Shown one piece after another: positions 11,976 through 29,049 of a DNA stretch of 64,000 bases; positions within the stretch are counted from its first letter, which is position 1, and each line of letters begins with the position of its first letter. The notes beneath the pieces are model-generated. The model was given only the letters and a program-made list of their open reading frames with translations, did not search any database and was not told where the DNA came from. Source of the stretch: Tenrec ecaudatus. Lineage: Eukaryota; Chordata; Mammalia; Afrosoricida; Tenrecidae. Made by a program: the position numbers and the translations under genes. The stretch is taken from positions 50,128,001 through 50,192,000 of the forward strand of contig NC_134539.1 of the NCBI RefSeq assembly GCF_050624435.1, read 5' to 3'.

Positions 11976-14900
11976 TATTTTGTTTAGGGCTTATTTTTAG
12001 GTCAGATGATAGAAATCCCCACCCAGTTTTATACTTTACCCTGCCTATGACTAAGTGACTAACCGGAAGAGAGCTGGCACCTGACTGACTGGACACTGGT
12101 GTAGCCTAGGCTTACTCCTGATGTGTAGTTAGCTAACCCCAACGCCAAGTTTCCCTCATCCCTCCCTCCAGCCTCTGTGGGAGTTTTATAACTTCTTTAT
12201 TGCCCAGAGACAGGCAGGTGGTGTAGGACGTCTGATGATTCAGTATGGCCATTGAGCCAACATTACCAGCAGGGTCGATGTCAGAAGATTGCTTGTACAC
12301 CATAAACATTACTCTGCTTTATCTGATGGCTATTGTAGATATTTACTTCTTGCGATTATCTTGTGATTTGAGTAATGGAAAGTACCTGGGAAAGTACATG
12401 ATTCCCCCAAGTGGATTTTACATCCCTGTGTAAAAGTCCCTAAACTCCGTGTTCTGGTCTCAGGTGGAACTCCCATCGAAGCCAGCCAGCATTCCTACCA
12501 TTCTCCCCACTGGTGTCACCTTCTAATAAACTGATTTTTCAGACTCGTTAACACTGGCTTAAGTAATTGCCCTTTGAGAAGAAACCCAAGCTCCTGTTAG
12601 GCGGATTTTCCTGTGAGATTCTCAGACTAAAACATGAAGTAAAACCAGGTGCAGTCCACTAGTCACATTTCTTTGTAGTTTTCATTGACAGCAGTGTTTC
12701 CCAAAGTGGGAGGGAGACAGCACCCCTCGGGAGGGGGCGCCGGAATGCATGATCCAGGGACTGCACAGCAGATACCAACACTTAACCCTGGAATGTGGGC
12801 TACAGTACAAGCTTTTAATGGCCAGGGAGGTGCCGAGTACTTTTTCATTTATCCAAAGAGGATGACAGGTCAATAAGTTTGTAAAACTATGATTTACAGT
12901 CTCATTATTTTTAGTATGCTTTTTATTGAAACACAGAGATGAAAAGTGCCCACAAGTGTACGTACTCTTGAACTTCCACAGAGTGAACATCAACATTCAT
13001 TTTCAAAGCAAGCCATCAACACTCATACCAAGAAAGAGTATTTCCAGAACCCTGGAAAGCCTTATCTTCTAGTGGTTTAATCCCCTGAACAGTAATTACT
13101 TCTAATCGTATACTTGCACTTGTTTCAAATTGTCGAGGATGGAATAATATAGAATGCACTCCTTTGTCTTAAGAGTCACTCACCTTGCTCTGTGTAATTG
13201 TACCTCATTCATGGTCACAGCTGTAACATTCCATTATCTGGATACATCTCAGTTTACTGTGGATGGGCATGTTTCTAGACTTGTAACTGATGTCGCTGTG
13301 CATATTCTCAGACGTGTCTTTTGGTGAGCACACTCCATGATCTGATCGAGTACAGACTTAGATGTGCAAACTCGAGGCTCTAGGGCATGCGTTTGTCCAG
13401 TGCATCCTGTTAGAAGTATGGGGACATCTCACTGCTTTTCAGTTGTAGTTCTCCATCCACTAGTGAAGTTGGACATGTTGTATGGATGTACCTACTGGTC
13501 AAATTTTCATATACACAAACATGAATACATTCGTGTAAAGAAATACATGCGAAGCTGTTCATCTGTGAGCATCGCTTCAAAGCCAGCCCCAGCCTTCATC
13601 TCTTCATAAATTATCTGTGGCTCATGCTTGTGAGCGCTCCGTGTACAGTCAGGAGCCCGGGATCACCATCTTGCCTTGGTTTTGCCACTGGCTTGTGGCA
13701 TGATTTGGGCTGTTTCTCCCCTGGGTGTCTTTCTCCATCTGAGTGTTTTAACTAAGCCGTCTGTAACAGCCTCGCTTTCTTGCTCTGACCAGTACTTCTG
13801 TGATTACAAGGATTCCATGTGGCAGAGATGGGCATTCACTTCCATATTCACTCTCTGTGCTCCTTCGTCATGGAAGTTTTAGCTGCGCACATGGCTGCCT
13901 CATTACTTCCTAGCCTGCCCCGTGGTTTCAATTCAGGCAGGAACATGTGCACCTTCGGGATCATACCCACGTGAGGAAGGCTCATGCACTTTTCTGCTTT
14001 CTGTCAAATGAGCAGAGGACGTGATGGTGGGAACTGGGTCAGTCGTCTTTGGTCATCAATGGGAACTGAGTGAAGGATGGGAGAACAAAGCCGGAACCCA
14101 GACCTCTCACTCCGTGTACCTGCCACCAGCTCAGGTCTGCTTAGGCAGAAATACGTTTTCATCTTCAGCTAGTTATTTTGAGCAAAGACCCATTGGTCCT
14201 GAGTCCTAAGATGTAGGAAATGACATACGAGGAATGATGGGTTGGGTCAGGGGAAGTGTTTTTTGTTTTGAAGAGATTTCTCTGGAGAAGAGATCAACAA
14301 CAAAGATGAATCAAGCCATATAGATTTGGGGTGAAAGCATTCCAGGACCACCGTTGCATTAACTGGAGACAAACCGCTTTATTCAGTGACTGATAGGCTT
14401 CAATCTAAGAGAGCAGAACTTAAAAACTAAAACAAATTTATAATGAATCAAAAGGCAGATCAAATGATAGAGGGGCCAATTCTTAACCTTGCTGCTTCTG
14501 CAGGAATCTCCTTTCCAATGCACTTGCAGGAGAGCAAGCCTGTTCACAGGCCTGAGCAGTGTGGTGCTCCATCTTCCGCTGTTTGGAGATTGAGTCAAGA
14601 GGTAGGTCATGTAACCGGAGTAGGGCCAATCTGAGAACCCCAGAGATTTGGAACGTGAATGGTGGGCTAGAAAGTCTCTAATATTGCCACAAAGGCTTGA
14701 GGGTTATTGGGAACCGTGTTGTGACAAACACTTGCCTGGGAATAAAGCCACTGGGAGGCAAACAGATGAGGGCTATGGAGCAAGCGTTCCCTGAGCACCT
14801 GGAAACCGGATCCAAGCACACCTGGTTACTAGGACCCCATTATGGAAACCGGGCTTTCCTTTCTCCCCTATGGAATGGGGCCTCTCCACTTGAGACCAGA

Positions 14901-16009
14901 AGCACCCAGAGAACAGGCTGGCACGAAGTGCACACCCTAATTGGCTAGTCAGTGTGGTGCTTGGCCAGGACTACCCCTTCCCGAGTTGTTGGGAAATCAA
15001 TATTTTTTCCAAAGTATTAAATCGGTAGTTAAAAATACCTAACTTGGGGGTCAGGAACCCTCAGCCATATGCCACTGAGAGTGAAGCTTTAGGGATCTTA
15101 GTGAAACAAAACAAAGATGTCAACATGGAACTATGCTGGCTGCCAGTGGCCTGCAGTAAAGTCTTAATACAGCCTCTCTGAGCGCAAACGAATCAAACTT
15201 GGGGAGGCCTGGGAGTCTGATGAGAATATACCTTTGCAACGTTGTGCAAACTGTTGTCTGCCCAGGGGACGAGGATTGCCACCAGCACAAAGCAGAGGAC
15301 AGCTGAAAACTGGCTGAGGACTCAGATCCCCAGGACCCTCTCAGAGGCGGTCTGCCCATCTAACCCCCGTTGCCTTCCAGAACCCCACCCTCATAGCCAC
15401 CTTAGGCAAAGGTGCACAAGTGTGCCTGCGGGACTCCGGGACGGTCACTCTTTGGGGCAGTAGAAAGCCTGAACTTTCTGGAAAAGTCGATGTTGTGGGT
15501 TGGAGCAGACATCAATCCAGCAGTTAGGAACAAGTCAGGGCACCGCATACTTAATGAAGCCCACCGCGCCTGGTGGCAACGCCCCCCCCCGGCCCCCCCC
15601 CCCCCCCCCCCCGTCGTCCCACTACGGAAGCTATTCGAACAGGATGTCTGACCCATGCTGACACAGCGGTGGTCCTGGAGCTGAATACAGGCTGACACGC
15701 GGCTAGCGTGGCCTCGAGAGCAGCGCAGTCTCTTCAGATTACCGCTTTCTCCGTCTAGCATCCCAAGATGAATTTGGGGTATCCTTTGCAACCCGTCCTA
15801 GTTTTTTCCCTAGGCTTCTTTGTCTTAGCAAATGCTCATCAGCCTTGGAGATGCTCATGCCAACATTTAATTTACCCCCGAAACGCACCTCGCTCCTCCT
15901 TCCCTGTCCTCATTGTCTCCCCTCCAGGTCCCACCATTTCTCATCTGCATTTTCCAGAGTTGGCAAAATAGTTAAAAGAAAAAGAAGAGGCAAGTCATAT
16001 TGAATCATT
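11976..16009. other. Intergenic stretch without a recognised gene
   Basis: I see no conserved protein, splice-consistent exon chain or RNA gene. An old L1 remnant in antisense lies at about 13120-13345 ('gtaacattccattatctgga' and 'gatgggcatgtttctagact'). A pure C run sits at 15583-15612. The rest looks unique or too old to classify. Confidence 0.5.
15583..15612. repeat. Poly(C) tract
   Basis: About 28 of 30 bases are C. Length is unreliable in such tracts. Confidence 0.9.
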
Positions 16010-16640
16010 CCCCTGCTTAAATTCCATCAAAGAGCTTCTCATTTGCTCTGAAACACAGTCTTTAGGCCAGCATGGTGGGCCCCTGCTCACTCTGCCCACT
16101 CAGTTCAGGTGTTCGCAGCCCCTCAGCCTCTGCACAGCTGGTCCCTCTGTCTGGGATGCTCATCTCCCGAGCTCAGAGCCCTTCGGGTCTATGCTGATAG
16201 GCCACTGCATCAGGAGAGCGTTTTCTGAGCCTTCAAAGCTCCCCCAGGGCAGAAATGGGTAAATTGAAACACATGTAACTCAAAACTTAGTTGTCTTTCA
16301 GCAGATGCAAAGTAAAACCTGAAGTCTCTAGAACTGGCCTTGGCCTACTCATCCAGCCTATCCGGCTCCCCCACCAGTCCCTTTCCCCGCTGCTCCCAAC
16401 AGCGCGGCCACCTCCCCACCACAGATCCTTTGCCCGTGCTGTTCTCCAGGCACCCAGGGTGTCTCCCTCCAGGCTCTGCAAGGATTGCTCCTTGTCCCCC
16501 ACAGGTCTGGGCTCAGGGAGGTTCTGGCCACCGTCCCATGATTCTGTACTTCACTCTCGGGTCCCTTGGAGGCACTTGTCATGATTCCTACCTGCTCTTA
16601 TTGGTCTGCTTTCTGGCTCTTGTCCACAACCTCCCCTCCA
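16010..16640 (-). repeat. Old L2-type LINE remnant
   Basis: Several phrases fit an antisense L2: 'cccctgcttaaattccatca', 'gggcccctgctcactctgcc', 'cctttgcccgtgctgttctc'. Strongly diverged, as expected for an ancient mammalian LINE. Confidence 0.5.
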
Positions 16641-17199
16641 CCCTCTCCCACCTCCTTCCTGGTGTAGCTTCCCTGAAGGGAGGCAAGCTGAGGTCTGTCC
16701 TGCCACATCCCCAGCACCCGCCCAGGCTCCCAGCGCCTCTCATAAAAACCCATTTTGGGTGGTAGCCTCTCCAACAGCGGGGGTTTTGGTTCTCGGACGA
16801 TGATTCTCCTTGTCACTCCACTTCCGCTCAGAGACTATGGCTCGGAACAGGAGGATGGAGGCAGCTTCTGTGGGGAACAATTCCGGTGGAATTGCAGCAA
16901 TCTCAACTCAAAATCCAGGGATGTCAATTCAGGTGTCAGGCCCTGGGGTTCTGCCTGCTCTCCTCTCCACGGTGCCCCTCTCCCAGGCTCTGTGAACCTG
17001 CGCCTGTACCTCCGGCTGCTTTCACGGTGACGGCACGCGAGAGGTGCCAGCCGGTGGCAAGGGGAGCCTCATGCTAACCCAGGAGAGGACTGGGAAGCGC
17101 TGGAGAAGCCAAGCCGTGGCACTGTGGTCACCGTGGAAAGCTGCAGCCTGCTCCCAGGAGCCAGCAGCACACAAGCAGGAAGAGAGCACCAGGGCGTGG

Positions 17200-17276
17200 T
17201 TTTAAAAGCAGGCTTTACTTTGACTTTCGCTTCCTCAAGGCCCTCGGCATCCTGGGAACTTCTAGTTCCTGGCCCC
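17200..17276 (-). other. ALAD: ALAD 3' UTR with likely polyadenylation signal
   Basis: About 60 bases past the stop codon the minus strand carries AGTAAA (17214-17219), a known variant of the poly(A) hexamer. No AATAAA lies nearby on this strand, so a short 3' UTR ending near 17.2 kb is the simplest reading. This is inference from sequence only. Confidence 0.5.
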
Positions 17277-21691
<4,415 letters not shown>

Positions 21692-22284
21692 CTGGGGGAG
21701 AAGTAGTAATGGCAGGAGAAACCCAAGATATGGTCCCTATCTCCAGGGGATGGTGACAGCCTTCTTACCCAGATCCCTGCCTCCCCAGCACCCTAGCCCA
21801 CAGCTACTCCGAGTATGGCCCACCCAGCCCTGCTGAGCAGAGGACTCCAAGCCAGCCTTCAGCAGCTGTCAGAGCAATATGGAAAATGCCTTTAGGTCTA
21901 GTGACTCTAATAATATACGTACTGGGTTTATGTTTTATATACTCGCAGGACAGCCAAAGGAAGCCCTGCCCAGTTCCATGCCATCCTCACAGTTGGCATG
22001 TTTGGGCCTATGACTGAGGCCCCGGTGTCCATCCATCGAGCCAGGGCCTTCCTCTTGCTCACGGACACCACTTGACGAGCAGGAGGTCCCTCTCCCCCGA
22101 CCCTCGTGAAAGTTAGTCTTCTGAGGAGAGTTCTGACTGCAGGGACACCACGACAGAGCAGTTTGCTTTTCTGGCAGTCTATGGGTTATGCAAGGTGTAG
22201 GTGCCAACCTCATATTTCAAGGTCATCAACTATCCCCCCAGCCCTCCTAAGCACTGTGTCTTCCCATGCATACGGTGACTGAGC

Positions 22285-22985
22285 ACACGTGGTGTGGCTA
22301 AGGCACACGTTGGTCCTCAAAGTGACATCGGTGGTTTTTTAAGGAAGTTTTGGGTGGCAGATTTGCCTGTGCAGCATGTCGTTTGATTCTGTGGCTGCTG
22401 CTTCCATGGGCATTGACTGTGCACCCAGTACAACTTCCATCCTTTCTCCATTTATCATTATGTGATGACTGGCCCAACGCGAGGCTGTTTTCTTTACACG
22501 GAGGCGTAATTCACCCCGAAGACTCTAGTCTTCGATCTTCACCAGTTCCTCAAGTCCTCCTCACTTTCGGCGAGCCAGGCTGTCATCTGCACATCACATG
22601 TTGCTGATGAGCTAACCTCCAACATCCAGCCGCCGCGTTCATAGAGCCCAGCTTCTCCGAGACGTGCGCGGCAGACTGGCTGAGTACAGGGCGGTGAGCG
22701 GATCCAACCCTAAGGCACAGCTCTCCTGCTCGTGAACCACTGTTTCCTTGCTCCATGCACAGGTTCCACATGAGCGCAACACAGTGTTTGTGGATCCCGC
22801 TCTCCTCAATGCCGTCTGCAGTTTGTGTGATCCACGCAGAACACAGGCATGCTGGCATTCCTGGCTTTCTTCTCAGGTCTTCTGAATCCAGCTTGCATTT
22901 CTGGGAGCTCCTTGTCCTGTTGATGTACTGCTGCAGCTTTTTCTTTTTAATTCTCTTCCGCAGAGTTTTACATAAACCCACCGCC
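22285..22985 (-). repeat. RTE/BovB-like LINE, reverse transcriptase fragment
   Basis: On the minus strand the translation follows the RTE-clade reverse transcriptase in order: KLQQYINRTRSSQKCKLDSE, then GIHKHCVALMWNLCMEQGN; the later RT part continues in other frames. The phrase 'cttgtcctgttgatgtactg' and others match the remembered afrotherian RTE element. Several frame changes; dead copy. It lies in ALAD intron 1. Confidence 0.75.
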
Positions 22986-22989
22986 ACAG

Positions 22990-23130
22990 AGTAGATTCTG
23001 ACACACAGCTCCCCTTGGCAGGGTTTCGGAGGCTAGACATCTTCACGAGAGCAGAAGGCCTCCTCTTTCTCCAGAGGAGCAGCTAGCTGGTAGGTCTGAA
23101 CGGCTGTGACCTCCTTAATGCCTACGGGAC
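22990..23130 (+). repeat. AfroSINE fragment
   Basis: 'cagggtttcggaggctagac', then 'tctccagaggagcagctagc' and 'tggtaggtctgaac' follow the AfroSINE body. Head missing. Confidence 0.6.
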
Positions 23131-23304
23131 ATGGACGAGGTCACTTCTAACCCAGGGAGCCAAGCTGCTGGCCTACAACCCCAAAGCATACTGGTCACTT
23201 TCTAGCTCTGTGCACCCTGCTCCCTTCACCTAGAACAGGAGCCTTGTTTTGTCATGGCCATTTGGGTATTTTTAACAGCATAAAAAGTGATACCAACAAA
23301 ACAC

Positions 23305-23790
23305 ATCATTCCTCTAGTTCCTGAATGCTTGCCTCTCCTCCCCCTGCACGCCACTCTCCACTACTATGACCCAGTCCTACCTTAAAAATCTGGCTAGACC
23401 GGAGTACACACATTGGTGCAGATAAGAGCTTTGGGCACGTGGAATTCAGGAACGATAAGCCCCTCGGGAACAGTAGTGGAGTAGCAATGTTATGAGGGTA
23501 GAAGGGGTAGTGGGGAGGGCTGGGGAGACAACAACAGACTAGCGAGTAAAGGGAGACAACAGGCAGTGTAGGACAAGACATAACAACAACATATAATTGA
23601 TCAAGGATTCATGAGGGTGGGAGGGTAGGGGGAAAAAAGGAGCTGATACCAAGGGCTCAAGTAGAAAGCAAATGTTTGGAAATGTTGATGGCAACAGATA
23701 TACAAGTGTGTGCTTAATACAACTGAATGATGGATTGTTATAAGATTTGTTAGAGCCCCCCCAATAAAATGATTAATAAAAAAATGATCG
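23305..23790 (+). repeat. LINE 3' region (L1-like) in ALAD intron 1
   Basis: Starts near 'cattcctctagttcctgaat', has the G-rich tract and ends 'gagcccccccaataaaatga'. Part of the middle is missing compared with 45395-46070. Confidence 0.75.
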
Positions 23791-24095
23791 ACTTGAAAAT
23801 TTAGCCCGCTATATTTGTGCAAACGTATTCTCACGTATGCAAGATCAGCAGGCCCATGGAGAAATGGGGGCTTTTCTCCATCTGTCCGGAGGGACAGGCT
23901 TGGACACTCCGGGGAACAGGTCTGCCCTGTCCTATAGGGGCGCTGTGAGTCAGCACCAGCGTGAACGCGGTGAGTAAGGGGCTGGCTACAACGGCCTCTC
24001 TGGTGAGATGGGTGTGACTTTAGTTGGTGCTGATGGTTTCATGGGCCTTTATGTCCCTCAGGCAGGTTCCCCATCTCTGCCTGAACTCCAGACTC

Positions 24096-24294
24096 CAAAG
24101 CAATGCCACGGAGTCTATTTCAACTCACAGCCACCCGATAAGACAGGGTACAAGTGGCTCTGCCAGTTTCCAAGATGGTCACTCCTTATGGGAGTAGAAA
24201 GCCTTGTCTTGCTCCCAAGGCGAGCTGGTGGTTTTGAACTGCTGACCTTGCAGTCAGCCACCCAACACATAACCACCATGCCACCTGGGCTCCC
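24096..24294 (+). repeat. AfroSINE
   Basis: Body 'gtctatttcaactcacagcc', 'ggtggttttgaactgctgac', tail 'accatgccacctgggctccc'. Confidence 0.8.
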
Positions 24295-25639
24295 ACCCCC
24301 GATCCAGAAGCTTCTATTCCCTCCACACCCAAATCCTGCCCCTTCTCCCAGAGGTGCTCCTCCATCCCTCCCCCAACTGAGACTTCTCGTCCTGGGTCAG
24401 TTTGCAGTCTCTTACAAAACAGTGCTTTGTAAAAGCGCAGCTCAGTTTTCCACCCAGCAATTCATACACATCTTGTTTCACCACACTGATCGACGCTTCC
24501 ACAGAGTAACATCCCGTATCCAACTTGCTCCCCGGGCTTCCTGCTGGCGTGCACCCTCCTTCCCTAACCCTTCTCAACTTTGTCCTTGGGTAAACACTGC
24601 CCTTTGATCCCGAATGGCTGATTATTCTGAAGTGTTATTGTCCCCTTAGAGACGGTCCTATTACATAACCGGTGTTTGCAGAGTTAGCTCATCTCGGTAG
24701 TAAGTGCTCACCACGCTCTGCTCTGCGCCCACCACAGCGGACACGTGTCTGTTGAATTCCAAGAAGCACATGGTCAGAGACCCCGAAAGCCAAATCCATA
24801 AGGGGACAGAGAAGGAAGCTGGGGGCATGAACACTGTTTCGTGTGCACCTGCTTAAGAGCACCAGCTACTCCGGGCCCCTTCACATGGGATTTCTCGCGT
24901 CACACCCAGCCCTGTGAGGGAAGTCTTACTGTGTGCACTTCATACAGGCCCGGCCACCAAGGTCACTTGAGTATGACGTAAGAGGTGGGACGAGCCTTGC
25001 TGGAAGACAACGAGGACTTGAACTCGGTTCTGCAGGATAAGCAGATGCAGCTGGACGGGGGTGAGGGTGCGGGGGCGAGAGCACTCCCTGGGGAGAGGAG
25101 GCAAGGGGCAGGGAGGGATTGGCCAGGGGCTGTTCTGCGGAGATGAGGAAGGAAGTGGCGAAGGAGGCGGTGAGGCCAGTGTGTACCTGAAGAGGGGACG
25201 GTTGCTGCCTGACCCAGAAGCCTGAGGGCAGACTGAAGATTTCTGAGCCGGGCAAGAGGTCTGCCCTGAGTCCTCAGGGTCGACGATGGTAAATCTTGCA
25301 GCTGGAGCAGAGCTGGCTGGAAACAGGCAAAGGAGCCTTTGGGGCTCAGCTGAAGGTGGAAGGCTGCCAAGAGGCTTGCGAGGACAGGGACAGGGACAGA
25401 GCAGGAAGCAGGCGGTGGGAAGCTGGGCTGGGAAGGGGGTGGAGAGCTCCAGTTTAGACACTTCCTTTTGGGGAACATTTAGTAACCAAATGAGGGACAA
25501 TCAGAGCCACAGATGTGGGAGCCGACAGGCACTCACTCAAGGTCACGCAGAACTGGAGGCTAAGTTAGCAAGATCAGGATCGGGGTTTTAGGGGGATGCC
25601 TTTCTTCCCAGCCTCCCAGGCCCTGCTGCCCCTTTCCCA

Positions 25640-25830
25640 CGAGCCATGTGAAGGGGCGGGGGTGGGAAGTTTATCAGGTCCCCCCCTGAGTAAGGTGGAG
25701 GTTTATCAAGAGCCACACAGAGGGCCACACCCTGCCCCAGGCTGGCTTCCCGACCTGACACTGGCCTCCCCCAAAAGAGGTAATCACACCGCCCATCCCC
25801 ACCCCAACTCATCCCCACCCCTGCCCGTTT
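25640..25830 (-). promoter_or_regulatory. ALAD: Candidate erythroid promoter (1B) of ALAD: GATA pair plus CACCC boxes
   Basis: Within ALAD intron 1, about 4 kb upstream of exon 2, the minus strand carries two TGATAA GATA sites (plus-strand TTATCA at 25671-25676 and 25703-25708). A KLF1-type CCACACCC (25725-25732), more CACCC boxes near 25797-25822 and a GC box at 25651-25660 lie close by. From memory of the human gene, the erythroid promoter 1B is described as having several CACCC boxes and two GATA sites. Exon 1B itself is not resolved; a weak donor lies near 25535. Another GATA site lies at 26266-26273. Confidence 0.5.
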
Positions 25831-26016
25831 TGTACAGCACTTTGCTCTGAGGTCTGTCACGAGTTCGCCTGGCTCAGAGAGAAGGGTCATTTACCTAGGT
25901 TCACAGTCAGAATTTGAACTTGCTATAGTGATCCACACTTGATTCAATGGCTCTGCCTTGGGGCTGGCAAGGTAGAACTGTGGAGAGCTGGACTGCAGGC
26001 CTGTCACGTGGTGGGC

Positions 26017-26021
<5 letters not shown>

Positions 26022-26046
<25 letters not shown>
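26022..26046. repeat. (CA)n microsatellite
   Basis: About 12 CA units in ALAD intron 1. Confidence 0.9.
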
Positions 26047-26047
<1 letters not shown>

Positions 26048-26608
26048 GGCCGCTCCTTCAACTGCAGAGGGTTTTTAGTGCCAACAAAACCGGGGCTCGG
26101 ATCGTGCGTGGGATTTGTTCGCTGTCCCTCTGGAGAGTGGAGTCAGGTTTACAGCCACGGCCTGGAGTGTTGGGTTCACTGCCCAAGGACAACCTGTCAC
26201 AGGCCCCTTGGCTTCTGGAATCTGAGCTGCATTCCGCTCCCATTTTGAAAGCTGACAGAACAAAGCTTATCAGAGGCAACAGGCAGAGCAGCCTGCGTGG
26301 GCAGTCTGAAAGGGCTCTGAGGAGAGGGGTGGGGGTGGGGGGGCGAGCAGGGCAGGGCCACTTTTACCTTTTCTTTAAATTTTAAGGGACAGAGAGAGAT
26401 TTGATTTAAGAAATAGGGGGAAAAGAAAGAAGTTATTACTCCTGTTAATCTTCCACTTCTTGATGTGTGACATGGGGCGTGGGGGAGGGACAGGGCTTGG
26501 TCGGGACTGTACCGTGAGTCAGGTACAGCGTGGCGACTGAACTCTGGGTCTCAGGGAGTCTAGCCTGGTGCCTTGTCGCCAGCAGGACCGAGGGTCATTC
26601 TGTTACCG

Positions 26609-26829
26609 AACCAGAAGCCAAACTCACTGCTATCCAGTCGATTCTGACTCACAACGACCCTATCGGACAGAGTGGAGCTGCCCTAGTGGGTTTTCAAGGC
26701 TGTAACTCTCTATCGGAGTAGGAACCCCCATCTCCCTCCACCCCCCCCCCACAGGTGATGGGTGGTTTTGAACCGCTGACCGTGCAGTTAGCAGCCCAAC
26801 GCATAACCCACCATGCACCAGGGCTCCTC
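26609..26829 (+). repeat. AfroSINE, well preserved
   Basis: 'actgctatccagtcgattct', 'gactcacaacgaccctatcg', 'gaaccgctgaccgtgcagtt' and tail 'ccatgcaccagggctcctc'. It is one of the clearest copies. Confidence 0.85.
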
Positions 26830-27049
26830 ATTCTACTACAATAGGTACTTAAAACAAAACACGCCTATAGAATTGGATTCCCCTCAGTCTACAGAACCAA
26901 ATCCAGTCTGGGGCTTTGCTTTGTGAACACTAATTTCAAAACTTGGGAGGCTCCCGCCTTAGGCAGTGGAGCTCAGCTGGAAGGCCCCGTGGAGCTGTGC
27001 GCAGAGAACTCGAGTTTCAGGGCCAAAGCGACCCAGGTCTGTGCTCGGT

Positions 27050-27190
27050 CACCATGGGCAAGATCACAGAGTTTCAGTCTCCATTTTCTATTTTATAAAA
27101 CGGGCACACCACCCAATGTGCAACCTGGTGGGGAAGATATGAGATGGTAATCAGGCCCATGCTTGGCACTAAGTAGGCACCCAGTAAATA
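27050..27190 (+). repeat. MIR fragment
   Basis: 'gagtttcagtctccattttc', 'tataaaacgggc' and 'gcttggcactaagtaggcac' are MIR phrases. Confidence 0.55.
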
Positions 27191-27542
27191 AGCAGCTCTT
27201 TTTACTTCTATCAGCCATGGCGCTGGCTTGGGATCTTTTGACCCGCCTTCTACACCACACCCAGCAAAGAGCACATCTACTGGAACCAGCAATGTGGCGC
27301 CTGCGCAGAATTCCAGTAGCGAAGCTGTGGGAGGACAGGAGGCTTAGGTGCTGAGGAAGGGGTCTGTATCCCTGGGACTCTATATAGCGTCTGGGAAGAA
27401 GAGCTTTACCTTTTCGGATGGGCTGGCAAGATTATCCAGCAGCATTTCTAGCCCGAGGCTAGCCTAAACTCCCAGAGGTGCTGAGAAAGAGCTTCAGGAC
27501 TTGAAGCACTCTGCTAGACTCCCCAGGCGGTTGCTTTGGTTT

Positions 27543-27735
27543 AGGAACCCTGGCGGTGTAATAGGTTCTGTCTGTGTTGGGCTGCTAACCTCAAGGTCAG
27601 CAGTTCATAAACCACCAGGTTCTTTGTAGGAGAAAGATGAGACTTTCTGCTCCCATGAAAAGTTATAGTCTCAGAAATCCACAGGGACAGTCAGATCCAC
27701 CCTTTGAACATGAGCTGGAACTGACTTGATTTAAA
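27543..27735 (-). repeat. AfroSINE
   Basis: The plus strand begins 'ggaaccctggcggtgtaata' and continues 'gttgggctgctaacctcaag'; this is the reverse of the AfroSINE tail. Confidence 0.8.
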
Positions 27736-28869
27736 TATGAAAGGTGCTCCTTTCTTACTTGCTATGTATTTTTATCCATCTATTATTATTTTATCCTTAC
27801 CACTTTATTTTGTTTTTTTTCAAACTGCTTTTGTTGGGTCACTCAGTGTGTGAAGCACAGGAATAGAAGCCTAGAGATAATAACTGATGCAATGGTTTAT
27901 AGAGGGTGTGGGAGGGTTGGAGGGTGAGGGGATTTGGCGAGCAGACAATAAAAGCAGGAGGGTGAGGGAGCACTAGAATTGATTGCGATTATGTATATAC
28001 AACTCTTTTAAAAAAGCCAATCAACCGTGGGAGTGTATGATACATGAATATTGTATCACAAACACACAGAAACCAAACCTGACTAATGGTTACCACAGGT
28101 GAGGGGGCAAGAGTCGCTGCGTGGGGGCACTGAGTTTATGGCTGCGGTGGTGGAATGATGTGGGAAAGAGTATCAATAATGGTTGTATAACACGAACAGT
28201 GTGATCCACGACACTGAGTTAATTATGCAAGTACAGGTAGTGGAACTGGACAATAAACTTTGTTTACTCGATTCCATGGAGGGTTAGGAGTTGGGGCCGT
28301 CTCTGGCAGGCTCTGTCGCTGGCAGGGGAGGAGGGCGAAAGGAGCGCCAGCTAGGGTGAAGGTGCGGAGACACCCAGCGCTCCAGAAAGGCCAAGGAGGC
28401 TGCCCATTAAATCAAACTGCATCTCCTGAAGGCTTACTCCAGACCCGCTTGATACACACAGAGGTAAAATAAAAACCCGAGGCCCTGTGGAGCCTAACCC
28501 TCTTTGGCCTTAGCTATTTGGAGCCAGGAAAATTGACCGTTTCCACAGACTCCTGGAACCTCTTGCCTAAGAGACTCCTTTCACGCTTGCTGAGTACATG
28601 CCCCTGTTTAAAATGTCGGTGAGATGGCCCAGACATTGGCCCAAGTGGGGAAGGGTTGCCCAACATGATGAACGTGATTGATGTTTGTACCCAAACAGTG
28701 AAGCAGCAAATGTTTTGTTACCCATGTGTGCACTACCCAAATCAGTCAAGTGCAGCCGGTCACCTAGGGCTGAGTGCCTGCCATCACCCCGGAGAGATGC
28801 TAAAGCTGCGTGTCAGCAGAGGTAGGCTACAGAGGAGCGCCGCGGACGCAGGAGGCTGGGCTGGGCTAC

Positions 28870-29045
28870 AGCGGGCAGCACCATGTTCCCTGCGTGGACT
28901 CTGGGGTCAGGTTAAGAGTGGGTTCATGCCTGCTTTTGTCAGCTTCCAGCGGTGTGACCTCAGTTTTCCCATCGGGTAAACGGAAACCTGCACTGACCTC
29001 GGCGGGTTGTTGTAAGACGGAATGGGCCATTGCAAACATCAGCTC
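28870..29045 (+). repeat. MIR
   Basis: 'cctcagttttcccatcgggt' and 'gcgggttgttgtaagacgga' follow MIR order. It sits at the edge of the ALAD CpG island. Confidence 0.55.
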
Positions 29046-29049
29046 GCAC

